Positions 54,340 through 63,541 are shown, numbered from the stretch's first letter. The stretch: 64,000 nt of DNA from Exiguobacterium sp. AM39-5BH (GCF_003467445.1 NZ_QSGS01000006.1:146784-210783); one strand, 5' to 3'. The notes: generated by a model from the letters alone, not told the origin. Translations and numbers: made by a program.

Positions 54340-54837
54340 TCATCCCCACCAACGCTTCATAATTTTCTTCACGTATAACTCAGGAGAAGTATGTTCCAGG
54401 AAATGATATAAACAATTGTTCAAATCAATCTCGAGGTTTTCATCAAGCTCATTCCCGTCCTCGTCGTACAATTCGAAGTGTTCATATTTCCAATCATCAT
54501 ATGCGTCTTGAAACAAATCGTGATAGGATATCCAATCCTTTCCGAAATTTGAGATGAAAGTCGGTTTCCATTGATTAATATGGATGTCGTGCAACAACTC
54601 CTCAAATGGAGACGAATACCATTCTTTTGCTCCAAGATTTTTTACGATGGTTTGAAACACTTCCATCGTCATCGGCTCAACGTCCCCAGAGTAGTCATAG
54701 CTGACTTTATTGAATTGATATGGATGTGGAAACGACTCTACTGTTTTGACCCATTGATACGGAGGGTATTTCTCGATGATGTCCCCTAACAGTTTGGAAA
54801 TGACAAGACTAATCTCCTGCTCGTCCAATCGTTTCAT
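54340..54837 (-). CDS. Hypothetical protein
   Basis: The 165-residue acidic soluble protein is rich in Trp, Tyr and Asp (YPPYQWVKTVESFPHPYQF, FELYDEDGNELDENLEIDL). I recognise no family. The style resembles small immunity or Imm-type proteins of polymorphic toxin systems, but no toxin gene is adjacent, so this is not claimed. The ribosome site is weak (GAGAGG next to the ATG). It stands alone between nsrR and the dioxygenase gene. Confidence 0.65.
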   Translation of the reverse strand: MKRLDEQEISLVISKLLGDIIEKYPPYQWVKTVESFPHPYQFNKVSYDYSGDVEPMTMEVFQTIVKNLGAKEWYSSPFEELLHDIHINQWKPTFISNFGKDWISYHDLFQDAYDDWKYEHFELYDEDGNELDENLEIDLNNCLYHFLEHTSPELYVKKIMKRWWG

Positions 54838-54866
54838 CCTCTCACTTATGTTAGCCGTGTAACCAA

Positions 54867-55799
54867 TTATAGCGGTTTCAACTTCGCCTCGATTTCCGCT
54901 CGTCGCGGCTCGAGAAACGGCGGCAGCGCCAAGCGTTCCCCGAGTGACTCGACCGGCTCATCGGTCGCAAAGCCCGGCCCGTCCGTCGCGAGTTCCACTA
55001 AAATCCCGCTCGGCTCACGGAAATAAATCGATTTGAAATAATAACGGTCGATCAGGCCCGAATGACTGATGCCGAATGAATCGAGCCGCTCGACCCAACG
55101 CGCCATCTCCAAATCATCCTCGACGCGGATCGCGATGTGGTGGACACTGCCTCGTCCTGGACGCTCCGACGGTAAATCTGGACGGTCGACGAGATGAATC
55201 TCGGTCGCCACACCCCCGTCCCCCGTCTCGAACACACGAACCGATTGGCCGTTCCGTTCGAACTCGGACGTGAACCGATAACCAAGCACGTCCGTCAGTA
55301 CCCGCTCCGTCTTCTCAATTCGCCGCACCGTCCACTCGCTAAATCCGAGGCCGAAGACGGCGACATCTGCCGGCACCGGTCCGTTTTTCCGCGGCGTCCC
55401 TGATCCGCCCTCGACAAGACAGAGCCGTTGCCCCTCCTCGTCCTCGAAGTAAAGCGTCGGACGACCGAGCACTTCCTCGACCGGATCATGGAGTACACCG
55501 AATTCGAAAAATCGCTCAAGCCAGTACGACAATGCCCCGTCCGGCACCCGAAGCGCTGTCCGCGAGATGCTGCTGCTTCCTCGATACGTTTGCCCGAGAA
55601 AAGGCAGCTCGAAGAACGTCAAATCCGTCCCCGGTGTCCCCGATTCATCTGCGTAAAACAAGTGATACATCGATGGATCGTCTTGGTTGACCGTCTTTTT
55701 GACAAGTCGCATCCCGAGTACCTCCGTATAGAATCGCAAGTTCTTCAACGCGTCCCCTGTCATCGCCGATACGTGATGTTGTCCTAAAATCGCCTTCAT
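54867..55799 (-). CDS. Ring-cleaving dioxygenase (VOC family, MhqO-like)
   Basis: The 310-residue product has two vicinal-oxygen-chelate modules. Metal ligands appear as His in LGQHHVSAMTGD, His in VHHIAIRVEDD and Glu in REPSGILVELATDGPGF. Bacillus homologues MhqA/MhqO take part in quinone and hydroquinone resistance. It starts at 55799, about 50 bp from two tandem palindromes shared with a divergent XRE regulator, so that regulator may control it too. Confidence 0.88.
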   Translation of the reverse strand: MKAILGQHHVSAMTGDALKNLRFYTEVLGMRLVKKTVNQDDPSMYHLFYADESGTPGTDLTFFELPFLGQTYRGSSSISRTALRVPDGALSYWLERFFEFGVLHDPVEEVLGRPTLYFEDEEGQRLCLVEGGSGTPRKNGPVPADVAVFGLGFSEWTVRRIEKTERVLTDVLGYRFTSEFERNGQSVRVFETGDGGVATEIHLVDRPDLPSERPGRGSVHHIAIRVEDDLEMARWVERLDSFGISHSGLIDRYYFKSIYFREPSGILVELATDGPGFATDEPVESLGERLALPPFLEPRRAEIEAKLKPL

Positions 55800-55848
55800 C
55801 CGACTTCTCCCCTTTCAACTTTGATTATATTGTACCATCCACAAATAA

Positions 55849-55885
55849 GTAAAGTTAGCTTTACATTAAGTAAAGTTTACTTTAC
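55849..55885. promoter_or_regulatory. Two tandem palindromic operators upstream of the XRE gene
   Basis: GTAAAG-TTAG-CTTTAC (55849-55864) and GTAAAG-TTTA-CTTTAC (55870-55885) are two perfect inverted repeats with the same arms. They are offset by 21 bp, two helical turns, which would allow cooperative binding of two repressor dimers on one face of DNA. Confidence 0.75.
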
Positions 55886-55918
55886 ACTGAAGATAGAAAC
55901 AAGAAATGAGGTGGCGGC

Positions 55919-56128
55919 ATGCCATTAATCAATCGCGTCAAAGAGTTGCGGGCCCGGCATCAATTGACCCAAGGCGACTTGGCAACCAAGGTCGGTGTGA
56001 CGAGACAGACGATCATCTCGCTCGAAAAAGGGAGCTACACCCCGTCGCTTCTGCTGGCGATGCAAATCGCCCGCGTGTTCGAGGAACCCGTCGAATCTAT
56101 TTTCACAATCGAGGAGGAAACAAATTGA
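55919..56128 (+). CDS. Small XRE-family HTH regulator (YozG-like)
   Basis: The 69-residue single-domain Cro/C1-type protein has the helix-turn-helix LTQGDLATKVGVTRQTIISLEKG and the tail PVESIFTIEEE typical of small regulators that pair with a membrane protein gene. Its stop overlaps the TTG start of that gene. The double palindrome 34 bp upstream is its probable autoregulatory operator. A weak GAGGTGG precedes the ATG. Confidence 0.9.
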   Translation: MPLINRVKELRARHQLTQGDLATKVGVTRQTIISLEKGSYTPSLLLAMQIARVFEEPVESIFTIEEETN

Positions 56129-56589
56129 AACACGTCGTCATCCAATCCATCGCCAGCATCATCTTGTATGTCCTGATGGCTTTTCTGTTCAGTTCGTTCT
56201 TGTCTGACGTGTCGACCGTCATCGAGACCGACCGATTCGAGATTGAGTTTAACCTGTTACCGCTCTTGCTGTTAGTCGGCTTCTTCATCGTTTGGACGGT
56301 CTATTCGTTCAAGACGCGCCCGAACCAAAACTTAAGCTTCGGCCAATGGTCGGTCCGGATGACGGAATTTAGCGAAGTCGACGAGCGGGAACAGATCATC
56401 ACGGCGAAAGCGACGAAAGCGGCCTACGTCTCATTCGGGATCACCGTACCGCTCCTCATGGCGTCGTTCATGTTTTATCCGCTTTTCGAGAACGCGCTCC
56501 CAGCCTATCCGATTTACGCGCTCGCCTCGACACTGATCATCTCGACACTCGTCTATATGACGACTTGGATCCGCGCCTATACCCGTTAA
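56125..56589 (+). CDS. Four-TM membrane protein paired with the XRE regulator
   Basis: The 154-residue product has four membrane helices in two pairs with a cytoplasmic loop (SVRMTEFSEVDEREQIITAKATK). That loop resembles the DER-type segment of DUF2178/DUF3796-like proteins encoded beside small XRE regulators. It starts at TTG 56125 with GAGGAGG 7 nt upstream, overlapping the regulator's stop by 4 nt. The function is unknown; the membrane protein may inhibit or sense for the regulator. Confidence 0.8.
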   Translation: MKHVVIQSIASIILYVLMAFLFSSFLSDVSTVIETDRFEIEFNLLPLLLLVGFFIVWTVYSFKTRPNQNLSFGQWSVRMTEFSEVDEREQIITAKATKAAYVSFGITVPLLMASFMFYPLFENALPAYPIYALASTLIISTLVYMTTWIRAYTR

Positions 56590-56617
56590 GGAATTCACAT
56601 CGAATTCCTTTTTTTGT
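56588..56617 (+). terminator. Terminator after the XRE operon
   Basis: Perfect stem AAGGAATTC/GAATTCCTT with a five-base loop, followed by TTTTT. Confidence 0.88.
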
Positions 56618-56673
56618 GTCGATTTTTCGTCGAGTCGTTCCCTACGATTGCGAATTCGGTCACGTCGTGCTTA

Positions 56674-56695
56674 TATATAACTAAATGGTTATATA
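56674..56695. promoter_or_regulatory. Palindrome upstream of the MATE gene
   Basis: Perfect inverted repeat TATATAAC-TAAATG-GTTATATA lies 27 bp upstream of the MATE start, in the promoter region. It has the form of a MarR- or PadR-type operator. No regulator gene is adjacent. Confidence 0.55.
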
Positions 56696-56722
56696 CTAAA
56701 TGTATTGAAGGGGTCTTTCATC

Positions 56723-58051
56723 GTGAAAACCATCGATTTGACGACCGGTCAGGTTCAACGCGTCATCGTGGCGCTCGCCCTTCCGCTCGTCGGCAGTTCG
56801 CTTTTACAGTTCACCTATAGTCTCGTCGATATGTTCTGGGTCGGTGCGCTCGGTAGCGACGCCGTCGCCAGCATCGGCGCGGCCAGCTTTTATATCATGC
56901 TCGGTCAGGCGATTCAATCCCTTATCGTCGTCGGCGCCGGCATCAAAGTGTCGCAAGCCGTCGGACGGCGGGATCAGGAGTTGATTCAGCGCTACGTCCG
57001 GGCCGGGAGGCGGATGAACCTTGGTCTCGGACTGGCGTTCGTCTTTCTCCTGATTCTGTTCGGTCAGACATTGATCGGCTTTTTGAATATGGACGCCCCG
57101 ACTGTGGAAGGGCTGGCGTACAGTTACTTGCTCGTCAGTGCACCGATGCTCGTCTTCTCGTTTGCCAACCTATTCTATGCTCGTCTGTTCAGCGCTTACG
57201 GCAATACGACGACGGCGATGCGCATCAACGCGACCGGGGTCACGCTCAATATGGTCCTGTCACCGCTCTTCATCTATTCGCTCGGACTCGGCGTCGTCGG
57301 TGCCGGTCTCGCGACGCTCGTCGCGAACGTCGTCATGTTCGGTTTCTTCTGGCACCGGGCCCGCGCCTTGTTCGATTGGGAGGAGACGGTCGAACCAAAT
57401 CGCACGGACTATACCGAAATCTTATGGCTCGGACTTCCGATGGCGACCCAACGCGTCTTGTTCACCGTCATCAGTATTTTCCTCGCCCGTATGATCGGTT
57501 CATACGGGACCGAGGCGATCGCGGCCCAGCGCATCGGACTGCAGATCGAGGCGATCGCTTATATGATGATTGGCGGATTGAACGGTGCCATTGCGAGTTA
57601 CACGGGGCAAAATCTCGGCGCCCGCAAAGTGGACCGGGTCCATGAGGGGTATCGGGTGACGATACGGCTCGGCATCTTGTATACCGGGTTGATCACACTC
57701 GTCTTCCTCTTCGTCCCAGACGTCCTGATTGGGCTGTTCGTCGATGACCTGACAACGATTGAAATCGGTGCGAACTATTTACGGATTATCGGGATCTCGC
57801 TCATCTTCGCCTCATTCGAGATGATCGGGAACGGCTACTTCTCGGGACTTGGCCTGCCAAAAATCCCGGCGACGATCTCAATCGTCTTCACCATCGTCCG
57901 CATCCCGCTCGCGCTTGCCCTCGAGCCTTATCTCGGTCTCGATGCCATCTGGTGGAGCATCGCCCTCTCGAGCATCATCAAAGGGCTCGTCTCTGCCCTC
58001 TATGTCCGACTAATGAAAAAGGAAGTGACTTCCCTTGCAGAAGCAATTTAA
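56723..58051 (+). CDS. MATE-family efflux transporter
   Basis: The 442-residue product has twelve membrane helices in two halves and belongs to the NorM/DinF MATE superfamily, which exports drugs or metabolites using Na+ or H+. It has RVIVALALPLVGSSLLQFTYSLVDMFWVGALG at the N-terminus and the second-half GLPMATQRVLFTVISIF. I chose the GTG at 56723 (MKTIDLTTGQ), 9 nt after AAGGGG, over the TTG at 56705. Its last 17 bp overlap the gshAB start, so the two are coupled. The pairing may mean thiol-related export, which is only inference. Confidence 0.9.
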   Translation: MKTIDLTTGQVQRVIVALALPLVGSSLLQFTYSLVDMFWVGALGSDAVASIGAASFYIMLGQAIQSLIVVGAGIKVSQAVGRRDQELIQRYVRAGRRMNLGLGLAFVFLLILFGQTLIGFLNMDAPTVEGLAYSYLLVSAPMLVFSFANLFYARLFSAYGNTTTAMRINATGVTLNMVLSPLFIYSLGLGVVGAGLATLVANVVMFGFFWHRARALFDWEETVEPNRTDYTEILWLGLPMATQRVLFTVISIFLARMIGSYGTEAIAAQRIGLQIEAIAYMMIGGLNGAIASYTGQNLGARKVDRVHEGYRVTIRLGILYTGLITLVFLFVPDVLIGLFVDDLTTIEIGANYLRIIGISLIFASFEMIGNGYFSGLGLPKIPATISIVFTIVRIPLALALEPYLGLDAIWWSIALSSIIKGLVSALYVRLMKKEVTSLAEAI

Positions 58052-60326
58052 TCAACTAACTAAACAATTGTTGCACGGGCGCTTCGCCATCGAGCGTGAA
58101 ATGCTCCGCGTGACACCCGATGGCACGCTCGCCGCTACGAAGCACCCGACAGCACTCGGAGACAAAGCGACGCACCCATATATTACGACCGACTTCTCGG
58201 AAAGTCAGATTGAACTAATCACTCCGACGTTTCCGACCGTCGAGGCGGCGCACGACTTCTTACAGACGCTATACGATATCACGGCACTGAACATCGGTGA
58301 CGAACGACTTTGGCCACAATCGATGCCATGCGCTCTCCCGGACGGTGGGGTCATCCCGCTCGCAGATTTTGGAAGTTCAGGACTTGAGGCCGGCCGCTAT
58401 CGAGAGCATCTGCTCCAAAAATACGGAGCGAAAAAACAACTCATCTCGGGCATCCATTTCAATTTCTCGTTCACAGACGAACTGATTGACGCACTTTACG
58501 AAGGGTCCCCTGAGCAGTTCGATGCCTTTAAGAACAATCTGTATTTGAAACTCGTACGCAACTATTTACGGACACGTTGGCTCATCGTCTATCTGTTAGG
58601 CGGAACACCGGCCGTCCATACGAGTTATGAAGAACGTTGCGTCAGTCAAATGCAGGCGCTCAGCGAAGATGTGTATTCGAATACGACGGCGTTATCGTAC
58701 CGGAATAGTGACTGCGGCTACACGAATGTCGAGCCGCTCTATCCGGACTATTCAACGCTCTCAGACTACACCGCGAGCGTGCGCCGCTTCATCGTCCAAG
58801 GTGACATCGCCAACCCGAACGAGCTCTACTCTCCGATTCGGTTGAAGACGTCACGGGGCGGCAATGACTTGGAACGACTCGAGACGAACGGCATCGATTA
58901 CATCGAGATTCGCAATATCGATTTGAACCCGTTCGAGAAGACCGGTATCGCCTTGTCCGATTTGAAGTTCTTGCACGTCTTCTTGCTCTACTTGACGTTG
59001 AAAGACGAGACACGATTTGTGGATTGGCAGGCCGAGGCGTTCCACAACCAACAACGCGTCGCGAAACAAGGTCTATCGCCAACACTCATGTTGTACCGCG
59101 ATGGTGAGGCGGTGCCGCTCCAGACGTACGCTCGTGATTTGCTCGACGAGATTGAAGCGTTCAATGACCGATACACACTCGGGTTCGACGACGTCTTTGC
59201 CTCTGTCCGTAATCGGATCGACCATGTCGAGGCGACTTACGCGTCACGCCTCACCTCCGCCATGATGACGGACGGCTATACAAAGTGGTCGCTCCGACAA
59301 GCGGAACTGTTCTATCAAGACGCCTACGCCAATCGGTTCCGGATGCACGGCTACACGGACATGGAGCTATCGACACAGATTTTGATGAAAGCAGCCCTGA
59401 AACGTGGGTATGCGGTCGATGTCATCGACCGTGATGACCAATTTCTACGCATCCGACACGGCAACCAGACCGAGTACGTCAAACAGGCAACGAAAACGTC
59501 GAAAGACAACTATGTGTCGGTACTCATGATGGAAAACAAGACGGTGACGAAACACGTGCTCGCCGAACATGGCATCCGTGTTCCGGGAGGAATCGAACTC
59601 CGCAGTGAAGCCGATTTACAGGACGCCTGGACTATGTTCGCGAATGAACCAATCGTCTTGAAACCAAAATCGACGAACTTCGGGATCGGCATTCACATCT
59701 TCAAGGACGGGACGACGTTCGAGGAGGCGCTCGAGGCGTTTCGTCACGCTCTTACGTTTGACAACGTCGTCTTGCTCGAGACGTTCCTACCTGGAAAAGA
59801 ATATCGTTTCCTCGTCATCGGTGACGAGGTCGCAGGCATTTTACACCGCGTCCCGGCAAACGTGACCGGGGACGGCGTATCGACGATTCGTGAACTCGTC
59901 GCCAAAAAGAATGAGGATCCGCTCCGCGGGAAAGGCTATAAGACGCCGCTCGAGAAAATTGACATCGATGACATTGTCGTGGCGTTCCTGCGTCCACAAG
60001 GCAAGACGCCGGACAGTGTCCTCGCGGATGGCGAGCTCGTCTTCCTTCGTGAGAACTCGAACATCAGCACGGGCGGTGACAGTATCGACTATACGGACCG
60101 GATTCCGGATTCCTACAAACAAATCGCCGTCGATTCTGCCCGAGCGATTGGCGCGACGATTTGTGGGGTCGACATGATGATCCCGTCGCTCGAGCGTGAA
60201 AGTGACTACGGCATCATCGAGCTGAATTTCAATCCGGCCATCCATATTCACGCCTTCCCGTACGAAGGCAAGGAACGGCCAATCGGTGAGACCGTGCTCG
60301 ATTTGATATTTGACGGAAAAGGTTGA
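58035..60326 (+). CDS. gshAB: Bifunctional glutamate-cysteine ligase/glutathione synthetase
   Basis: The 763-residue enzyme (GshF) carries out both steps of glutathione synthesis. The N-terminal ligase (about 1-450) shows FAIEREMLRVTPDG, DFSESQIELITP and ISGIHFNFSF. The C-terminal ATP-grasp (about 490-763) shows PIVLKPKSTNFGIGI, LLETFLPGKEYRFLVIGDE and GIIELNFNPAIHIHAFP. Length and order match GshAB of Listeria and Streptococcus. It starts with TTG at 58035 inside the MATE gene. Its ribosome site AAGGAAG lies in a GGAAG-TGA-CTTCC hairpin that ribosomes finishing the MATE frame would open, suggesting translational coupling. Confidence 0.95.
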   Translation: MQKQFNQLTKQLLHGRFAIEREMLRVTPDGTLAATKHPTALGDKATHPYITTDFSESQIELITPTFPTVEAAHDFLQTLYDITALNIGDERLWPQSMPCALPDGGVIPLADFGSSGLEAGRYREHLLQKYGAKKQLISGIHFNFSFTDELIDALYEGSPEQFDAFKNNLYLKLVRNYLRTRWLIVYLLGGTPAVHTSYEERCVSQMQALSEDVYSNTTALSYRNSDCGYTNVEPLYPDYSTLSDYTASVRRFIVQGDIANPNELYSPIRLKTSRGGNDLERLETNGIDYIEIRNIDLNPFEKTGIALSDLKFLHVFLLYLTLKDETRFVDWQAEAFHNQQRVAKQGLSPTLMLYRDGEAVPLQTYARDLLDEIEAFNDRYTLGFDDVFASVRNRIDHVEATYASRLTSAMMTDGYTKWSLRQAELFYQDAYANRFRMHGYTDMELSTQILMKAALKRGYAVDVIDRDDQFLRIRHGNQTEYVKQATKTSKDNYVSVLMMENKTVTKHVLAEHGIRVPGGIELRSEADLQDAWTMFANEPIVLKPKSTNFGIGIHIFKDGTTFEEALEAFRHALTFDNVVLLETFLPGKEYRFLVIGDEVAGILHRVPANVTGDGVSTIRELVAKKNEDPLRGKGYKTPLEKIDIDDIVVAFLRPQGKTPDSVLADGELVFLRENSNISTGGDSIDYTDRIPDSYKQIAVDSARAIGATICGVDMMIPSLERESDYGIIELNFNPAIHIHAFPYEGKERPIGETVLDLIFDGKG

Positions 60327-60403
60327 AGAGGTCCATGAATCGGGAATAGCAACTACATTGATTAGACATATGTATCTTCTTTCTCGAGAAAGGGCGCTTT
60401 TCA

Positions 60404-60904
60404 ATGGAAAAAGTGAAATCTCAAGTCGAAGGCAACACGTTAGTCGTGGAACGAAGTTTTAATGCACCGCGCGCGCTCGTGTTCGAGGCATTCTCGACAC
60501 CGGCCCACCTTGAAGCATGGTGGGGACCCGCTGGATGGAAGACGGAAATTCGAACGTTCGAGTTCGAACCCGGCGGCACGTGGCATTATTGCATGACGTG
60601 TGTCGACAAAGAGCAAGGCGATTATTACGGTATGGAGTCATGGGGCAAATCGACATTCCTCGAGATTGATTCGCACCGAAAAATCGTTTATACGGACGCC
60701 TTCTCGGACGCAGACGGTCACATCAATGCTGAACTTCCCATCATGACGATCACGAACGAATTTGTCGATATCCCGAACGGCACGTTGTTCATCAGCCGCT
60801 CCGAATTCGCGGACGCCGAGTCGCTCCAACAAGTCGTGGACATGGGAGCCGTCGAAGGTTTCGCCACGCAACTCGACCGTCTCGACGCTATCGTCTCCAG
60901 ATAA
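60404..60904 (+). CDS. SRPBCC/AHSA1-family protein
   Basis: The 166-residue product has the START-like fold of the activator-of-Hsp90-ATPase-1 (AHSA1) group: VVERSFNAPRALVFEAFSTPAHLEAWWGP at the start and FATQLDRLDAI at the end. These are hydrophobic-ligand-binding proteins, often stress-linked and of unknown ligand. GAAAGGGCG precedes the ATG. It is a single-gene unit with its own terminator. Confidence 0.9.
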   Translation: MEKVKSQVEGNTLVVERSFNAPRALVFEAFSTPAHLEAWWGPAGWKTEIRTFEFEPGGTWHYCMTCVDKEQGDYYGMESWGKSTFLEIDSHRKIVYTDAFSDADGHINAELPIMTITNEFVDIPNGTLFISRSEFADAESLQQVVDMGAVEGFATQLDRLDAIVSR

Positions 60905-60909
60905 CAGCA

Positions 60910-60944
60910 AGCACCGCTCCTCGACTGAGGCGTGGTGCTTTTTC
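60910..60944. terminator. Terminator (SRPBCC gene / aldolase gene)
   Basis: Stem AGCACC/GGTGCT with inner GCTCCTC/GAGGCG pairing, followed by TTTTT on the plus strand. Confidence 0.75.
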
Positions 60945-60951
60945 GAATTCC

Positions 60952-62010
60952 TCATCGCTCTAATTGTTCGAATAGTTGATCGAGTTGAGGTGCAGCAATC
61001 GCCTCAAACGCATCCCCGACACTGATTTCGGTCGAACAATAGCCGTCATGGGGTATGAGATAGCCCGTGATGCCGATTCCGGTCGCGTCTTGAACGGCAC
61101 GAATCCGTGCCGCGACCGCTTCCACGTCCCCCTCAACATGAAGGTGGAACATATTTGTCACTGGGACGTCCGGTGTCGTCCACACTCCGGCAATTGCATT
61201 GAAGCGGCGCGCCAGTTCCTTCGCCTGTTCACGGTAGCTTGCCATTCGGTCTTTCCGTAGCTCGTAGTAATAGTCGGCCGGGATGATGTAAGGGTACAGT
61301 CCAATCAAATCGCCGCCGTACCGCCGTTTCCAAACTCTCGCATCGGCACAGAATGGTTTCGGTCCCGCTAAGATGGCACCTGCAATACCGCCGATGCCTT
61401 TATAGAATGAGACGTAGACGCTATCGAACAACGCACATACTTCCTCCGCTGTCTTCTCATAATATGGGAGCGTCTCGAATAACCGTGCCCCGTCGAGTTG
61501 CAGACGAATCCCCCGTTTCCGGCACAAGTGACTGATCGCCTCCAGTTCATCGAACGATGGCAAATAGCCACCGAGTTCCCGTTGCGGCAACTCAATCAAC
61601 AGGCAGGCGATGTCGGGCAACGCTTGCACTTCCTGGAGCGTCATCAACCGGTCGTCATCCCCAATCAAGATTGGCTCAAGGTGATGCAGCTCCTTCAATC
61701 CGTCCTGCTCATGAATCTCCAAGTGACAGAGCGGATGATAGGCGACATTTCGATTCCCCGTCTCGTCGGCCCAAATCCGTAAGGCAATTTGTTGTGCCAT
61801 CGTGCCGCTCGGAAAGAAAATCGCGTCTTCCATTCCGAGTTCTTGCGCCATTTTTTGCTCGAACCGCATGATGACCTCGCCCGTCCCATAGTGGTCGCTC
61901 GCTTGATTTGGGTCGACCTCAGCGAACGCCTGCTGCAAGACGCTGACGGTTCGTTTCCCGTGGCCGCTCAGTTGATGCGACGTCTGTTGATACGATGTGC
62001 GTAAATCCAT
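60952..62010 (-). CDS. Threonine aldolase-like PLP lyase
   Basis: The 352-residue product belongs to the beta-eliminating lyase/low-specificity threonine aldolase group of fold-type I PLP enzymes. Cofactor contacts are visible: FFPSGTMAQQIALRIW, IRLQLDGARLFETLPYY (Asp and Arg for PLP) and VYVSFYKGIGGIAGA with the Schiff-base Lys. It should cleave threonine or related beta-hydroxy amino acids to glycine and an aldehyde. Substrate range is not readable. It lies downstream of the quinone reductase gene on the same strand. Confidence 0.88.
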   Translation of the reverse strand: MDLRTSYQQTSHQLSGHGKRTVSVLQQAFAEVDPNQASDHYGTGEVIMRFEQKMAQELGMEDAIFFPSGTMAQQIALRIWADETGNRNVAYHPLCHLEIHEQDGLKELHHLEPILIGDDDRLMTLQEVQALPDIACLLIELPQRELGGYLPSFDELEAISHLCRKRGIRLQLDGARLFETLPYYEKTAEEVCALFDSVYVSFYKGIGGIAGAILAGPKPFCADARVWKRRYGGDLIGLYPYIIPADYYYELRKDRMASYREQAKELARRFNAIAGVWTTPDVPVTNMFHLHVEGDVEAVAARIRAVQDATGIGITGYLIPHDGYCSTEISVGDAFEAIAAPQLDQLFEQLER

Positions 62011-62019
62011 GTCATCCCC

Positions 62020-62056
62020 TCCACAACAAGCCCCCTGTCCGTAGACAGAAGGCTCC
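62020..62056 (-). terminator. Weak terminator between the quinone reductase and aldolase genes
   Basis: Stem CTGTC-TACG-GACAG, extended by AGCC/GGCT with bulges, followed by TTGTTG on the minus strand. Confidence 0.5.
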
Positions 62057-62060
62057 CAAG

Positions 62061-63041
62061 TTAGTCGCGCATGCGTACGATTAATTTGCCGCGCACTTTA
62101 CGTGTTTGTAGCTGTTCCAGACCCTCTTTTAATCGTTCGAACGGTAAGATGTCCGTGACGAGGTCGTTCAATTCACCCGCCTCGAGCAGCTTCATCATCT
62201 CTTCGGCCATATAGGACAAGTTACGGATGGCCCGCTCGTTCTCACTCGCATGGGCCGCACCGAGGGCGACCTCATGAATCGAAGGCGACAGCGTGAACCC
62301 TTTCATGTTCGACATGTCAGGTGGACCGGCGATATAAGCGAGCTGTCCGCTGAATGCGAGTCGATCCAAATCGGCCGTCGCCACGTCGCGTCCGACCGTG
62401 TTCAAAATCAAGTCGACCCCGCGACCGTCTGTCAGTTCCATGATTTTCTCCGTCACATCCTCGACGTTGTAGTCGATGGCGACATCGGCACCGAGCGATG
62501 TGACCCAGTCAAAGTTTTCCGGCGATGCGGTTGTGAACACTTTGAGCCCAAGTTTTTTGGCAAGTTGAATCGCGTAACCACCGACTCCGCCCGCTCCGGC
62601 GTGGACGAGAATCGTCTCTTTGTCGCGCGTGTTCAGTTTCTGCATGATAGCCTCATACGCCGTCATACCGGCACAAAGGATGGCTACCGCTGCCTCATCG
62701 CTCACTTCCGGCGGGACGACGGCGCAAGCACGCGCATCGACGACCGCATACTCGGCGAAGCCGCCGTTGTTTCCAAGACTCGTGTGGACGGCGACACGTG
62801 AACCGGTAATGATATTGGCGATGCTCGAACCGACTTCGACGACTTCCCCGACCAGGTCGACGCCAAGAATGTGTGGATACGACCAATTCGGATTGCCGTT
62901 CGTGCCGACTTTATAGTCGACCGGGTTCAATGCGACCGCTTCGACTTTGATGAGCAGTTCGCCCGCGCCTGGTGTCGGACGCTCTATCTCACCGATATGG
63001 AGATGTTCTAATCCAGGTTCATCAAGTAACCACGCTTTCAT
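62061..63041 (-). CDS. Zinc-type alcohol dehydrogenase/quinone oxidoreductase
   Basis: The 326-residue MDR-superfamily oxidoreductase has a GroES-like N-terminal domain (MKAWLLDEPGLEHL, ALNPVDYKVG, YPHILGVDLVGEVVEVGSS) and a Rossmann domain with HAGAGGVGGYAIQLAKKLGL. The catalytic and structural zinc cysteines are absent, so it is of the zinc-free quinone-reductase type, probably using NADPH to reduce quinones or enals. The ATG at 63041 follows AAGGAG; longer frames upstream run into the VOC gene and are rejected. Confidence 0.88.
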   Translation of the reverse strand: MKAWLLDEPGLEHLHIGEIERPTPGAGELLIKVEAVALNPVDYKVGTNGNPNWSYPHILGVDLVGEVVEVGSSIANIITGSRVAVHTSLGNNGGFAEYAVVDARACAVVPPEVSDEAAVAILCAGMTAYEAIMQKLNTRDKETILVHAGAGGVGGYAIQLAKKLGLKVFTTASPENFDWVTSLGADVAIDYNVEDVTEKIMELTDGRGVDLILNTVGRDVATADLDRLAFSGQLAYIAGPPDMSNMKGFTLSPSIHEVALGAAHASENERAIRNLSYMAEEMMKLLEAGELNDLVTDILPFERLKEGLEQLQTRKVRGKLIVRMRD

Positions 63042-63066
63042 GCTCAATACGCTCCTTCCGAATACA

Positions 63067-63541
63067 TCAGTCATACGAATGTGAATAGATTTCGACAAGA
63101 TTGCCGAACGGGTCTTCACAGTACACCATCCGATACGGCTTATCGCCCGGGTAATATTCCCGAATCGGCATCCGTTGTTTCCCACCACGGGCTACGATTT
63201 TCTCGACGAGTCCTTCGATGTCCGGATCTTGGACGCAGTAGTGGAAGATGCCTGTCTTCCAAAACTCGAAATTGTTCTCCGGCTTCTCATTGTTCGGGAA
63301 CTCGAACAGCTCGATGCCAATCTTATCGCCGGTCGACATGTGGGCGATTCTGAAGCTGCCCCAGCCCGGTCCGAACACGTCCGTGCACATGACACCGATC
63401 GGCGAGTCGTCCTCGACGACGTCTGATGGTTGCATGATGGTGTACCAGCCCATCACGTCCTCATAAAATTTAACTGCTTCCGTCACACTCGGGACCGATA
63501 GTTCCGATATGTGAGAATGTACGTGGATATGTCACTGTCAT
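63067..63541 (-). pseudogene. VOC-family protein, frameshifted near the N-terminus
   Basis: The corrected product is about 157 residues, a glyoxalase/bleomycin-resistance-type protein with VKFYEDVMGWY, GIELFEFPNNEKPE, HYCVQDPDIEGLVEKI and YCEDPFGNLVEIYS. The natural start appears to be the ATG at 63541 (MTVTYPRTFSHI), after GGAG. The frame then shifts at about 63507: removing one G gives TFSHIELSVPSVTEAVKFY, a standard VOC start. As written only an internal GTG near 63486 opens the frame. It is divergent from the HxlR regulator and followed by the quinone reductase, so the three probably form an electrophile-response unit. Confidence 0.82.

Noticed and set aside
54340..54837. Immunity protein of a toxin system
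   Set aside because: Composition is suggestive, but no toxin, secretion or immunity-array genes are adjacent.
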